Positions 62,096-64,000 of a DNA stretch of 64,000 nt are shown piece by piece. Position 1 is the first letter of the stretch. Each line of letters opens with the position of its first letter. The translations under genes were made by a program, and so were the position numbers. Where the stretch lies: contig JBOZRQ010000014.1 in NCBI GenBank assembly GCA_050789255.1, positions 62,001-126,000 on the forward strand. Direction: 5' to 3'. Source of the stretch: JBOZRQ01 sp050789255. GTDB taxonomy: Bacteria > Bacillota > Sulfobacillia > Symbiobacteriales > Symbiobacteriaceae. The notes below the pieces were generated by a model, which did no database searches, was not told the DNA's origin, and worked only from the letters and a program-made list of their open reading frames with translations.

Positions 62096-64000
62096 CTACG
62101 CGACGCGAAGCCGAGCTACTAGCAGCCGCAGCCCGTTGAAGGCAACGAGAATGGTCGAGCCCTCGTGCCCAACCACCGCCAAGGGAAGGTTCAGCTTGCC
62201 GAGGAGCACCGAGATCACCAGCACGGAAATGACGCCCACGGCGAAGGTCAGGTTCTGCAGGACGGTGCTGCGGGCCTGGCGGGCCAGGTGGATTGCCTCG
62301 GAGACCTTCTCCAGCTCGTCGGCCATCAAGACCAGGTCGGCGGTCTCCATGGCCACGTCGGACCCGACGCCGCCCATGGCCACGCCCACGGTGGCAGCGG
62401 CGAGCGCCGGAGCGTCGTTGACGCCGTCGCCTACCATGGCCACCGGGCCGTACTTGGCCTCCAGCTCCTTGATCACCCTTAGCTTATCCTCCGGGAGCAG
62501 TTCGGCCTGCACCTCGTCTACCCCGACCGCCTCGGCCACGGCCTGGGCCGCCCGCCGGTTGTCGCCGGTCAGCATGACGACCCGCTTGACCCCCAGGCGC
62601 CGCAGGTGGTTCAGCGCCTCCCGGGCCTCGGGCCTGGGCGTATCCGCCAGGCCAAGGATTCCCCGGAACTGCCCCTCCTCAATGACCACCATCGTGGTCA
62701 GGCCCGACTCGTAGAGCCCCTGGAGGCGGGCGCTGGTCCGCTCCGACATCCCAAGCCCGCCGTGCTCCAGCAGGCGGGGCGAACCGATCAGGATCTCCCG
62801 GCCCTCCACCACCGCCCGCCCGCCCAGGCCAGCCATCGCCTGGAACTCCTGGGCCATCGGGTAAGGCAGGCCCCGCTCCTTGGCCGAGCGCAGCACGGCG
62901 TCCGCCAGGGGGTGCTCCGACCTGGACTCGCCGGCGGCGGCCAGGGCGAGCAGGGCATCCTCGGTGAGGTCGCCCTCGGGCATGATCTCCACCACGCCAG
63001 GGCGCCCCGACGTCAGCGTACCGGTCTTGTCGAAGGCGACCACCTGGATCCGGGCGGCCTGCTCCAGGTGGAGCCCGCCCTTGAAGAGAATGCCGGCCCG
63101 GGCCGCCCGGGCAATCGCCGACAGGATCGCCGCCGGGGTCGAGATCACCAGGGCGCAGGGGCTGGCGACTACCAGGAGCATCATCGCCCGGTAGAAGCTG
63201 CCTGCCCAGTCGTCCCACCCTGCCAGGGGCGGAAGCACCCAGGCCAGCAGGGCCACGCCGATCACGATCAGCGTGTAGTACTGGTCGATCCAGTCGGTCA
63301 GCCGCTGGGTGGCGGCCTTCTGGGACTGGGCTTCCTCGACGACCCGGATGATCCGGGCCAGGGTCGACTCGCCCGCCCGCTTGTTCACCCCGAACTCCAG
63401 CACGCCCTGGCCGTTGACCGTGCCCGCGTAGACGCGATCCCCCCGGCCCTTGTCCACCGGGATCGACTCGCCGGTAATGGCAGCCTCGTTGATTGCGGAG
63501 GTGCCCTTCAGGATCACCCCGTCTGCGGGGATGCGCTCGCCGGGCCCCACGATCACCAGGTCGCCGACGGTGATCTGGTCCACCGGGACCCGCACCTCAG
63601 CGGGGCCGCGCCGGACCAGGGCGTCCTCGGGGGCGAGCGCCATCAGGCGCCGAATCGCCTGGCGGGTACGGCCGACGGCAAATGCCTCCAGCGTGGCGGA
63701 GAGCGTAAAGAGGAACATCAGGACGGCGCCTTCCTCCCAGCGGCCCAGGACCGCCGCGCCCGCGGCGCCCAGGAGCATCAGGAAGTTGATGTCGAGGTTC
63801 TTCTCCTTGACCAGGGCCTCGAAGCCCTCCAGCAGCCGGAAGTAGCCGCCCGCGGCGTAGGAGAGCACATAGGCCGGTATGAAGAGCCAGGGGTTTCCCA
63901 CCCAGTGCTCCACGCCATAGCCTACGGCCAGGAAGAGCCCGCACAGGACGGTGGAGATCAGGAGGGGCCGGACCTCTTCCTCTTCATGCTCGTGGTGGGC
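62096..64000 (-). CDS. heavy-metal translocating P1B-type ATPase (5' end cut by window edge)
   Basis: 635 residues visible, open at the window edge; the frame continues upstream of the valine at 63913 through AHHEHEEEEVRPLLISTVLC, so the true start is outside. TGES actuator motif, SPCAL in the sixth visible helix, phosphorylation site DKTGTLT, SEHPLADA, and the GDGVNDAPAL hinge are intact. The last helices carry HEGSTILVAFNGLRLL. The SPC plus HEGST pair is typical of the P1B-4 group (CoaT/CtpD-like; cobalt, iron(II) or zinc export). The His/Glu-rich leader may bind metal. Confidence 0.92.
   Translation of the reverse strand, partial: AHHEHEEEEVRPLLISTVLCGLFLAVGYGVEHWVGNPWLFIPAYVLSYAAGGYFRLLEGFEALVKEKNLDINFLMLLGAAGAAVLGRWEEGAVLMFLFTLSATLEAFAVGRTRQAIRRLMALAPEDALVRRGPAEVRVPVDQITVGDLVIVGPGERIPADGVILKGTSAINEAAITGESIPVDKGRGDRVYAGTVNGQGVLEFGVNKRAGESTLARIIRVVEEAQSQKAATQRLTDWIDQYYTLIVIGVALLAWVLPPLAGWDDWAGSFYRAMMLLVVASPCALVISTPAAILSAIARAARAGILFKGGLHLEQAARIQVVAFDKTGTLTSGRPGVVEIMPEGDLTEDALLALAAAGESRSEHPLADAVLRSAKERGLPYPMAQEFQAMAGLGGRAVVEGREILIGSPRLLEHGGLGMSERTSARLQGLYESGLTTMVVIEEGQFRGILGLADTPRPEAREALNHLRRLGVKRVVMLTGDNRRAAQAVAEAVGVDEVQAELLPEDKLRVIKELEAKYGPVAMVGDGVNDAPALAAATVGVAMGGVGSDVAMETADLVLMADELEKVSEAIHLARQARSTVLQNLTFAVGVISVLVISVLLGKLNLPLAVVGHEGSTILVAFNGLRLLVARLRVA

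Overview
The window reads as chromosome of a GC-rich, Gram-positive, endospore-forming Firmicute of the Symbiobacterium type. The evidence is the full spoIIIAA-AH operon, spo0A, spoIVB and two Ger-type germinant receptor gene sets, together with high-GC codon use, frequent GTG/TTG starts and strong AGGAGG-type ribosome binding sites. The species assignment is inference.

Most genes lie on the minus strand. Read from high to low coordinates they follow the order I know from clostridial genomes: aroQ, pepP, efp, a CD1247-type gene, spoIIIAA-AH, asp23/amaP, nusB, folD, xseA-xseB, ispA, dxs, tlyA, nadK, argR, recN, spoIVB, spo0A. Several blocks are inserted into it: a sugar ABC transporter with a HAD phosphatase (7.5-11.4 kb), an MBL-fold hydrolase and an alpha/beta hydrolase, low-complexity proteins (17.3-19.7 kb), an MFS transporter, a very large glutamate synthase, and two unrecognised genes beside spoIIIA.

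Left end (1-4.9 kb): a leucine dehydrogenase gene has a near-consensus sigma-54 promoter. It is separated by a divergent HD-GYP gene from a sigma-54 activator with an unusual N-terminal Rossmann-like domain. TTGCAA-type inverted repeats occur at both the leucine dehydrogenase and activator control regions, suggesting a BkdR-like circuit. Right end (47.9-64 kb): two complete germination sets (A-B-C, then B-A-C) with a small membrane protein between them, a 22-bp tandem array, a sortase with its LPFTG substrate, Uma2 and rhomboid proteins, the tdh-kbl threonine degradation pair, and a truncated P1B-type metal ATPase.

The most informative non-coding features are two structured RNAs. A ykkC-family riboswitch, probably the ppGpp class, lies before gltB with its own promoter and terminator. 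The roughly 700-nt gene-free stretch between ispA and the oapA-like gene has the position, size, promoter and terminator expected of an OLE RNA. Other non-coding features are long palindromic intergenic repeats (a 26-bp perfect inverted repeat after the MFS gene, and 9-bp-unit hairpins between tlyA and dxs and between folD and xseA) and many intrinsic terminators. No tRNA, rRNA, CRISPR array or insertion sequence was seen.
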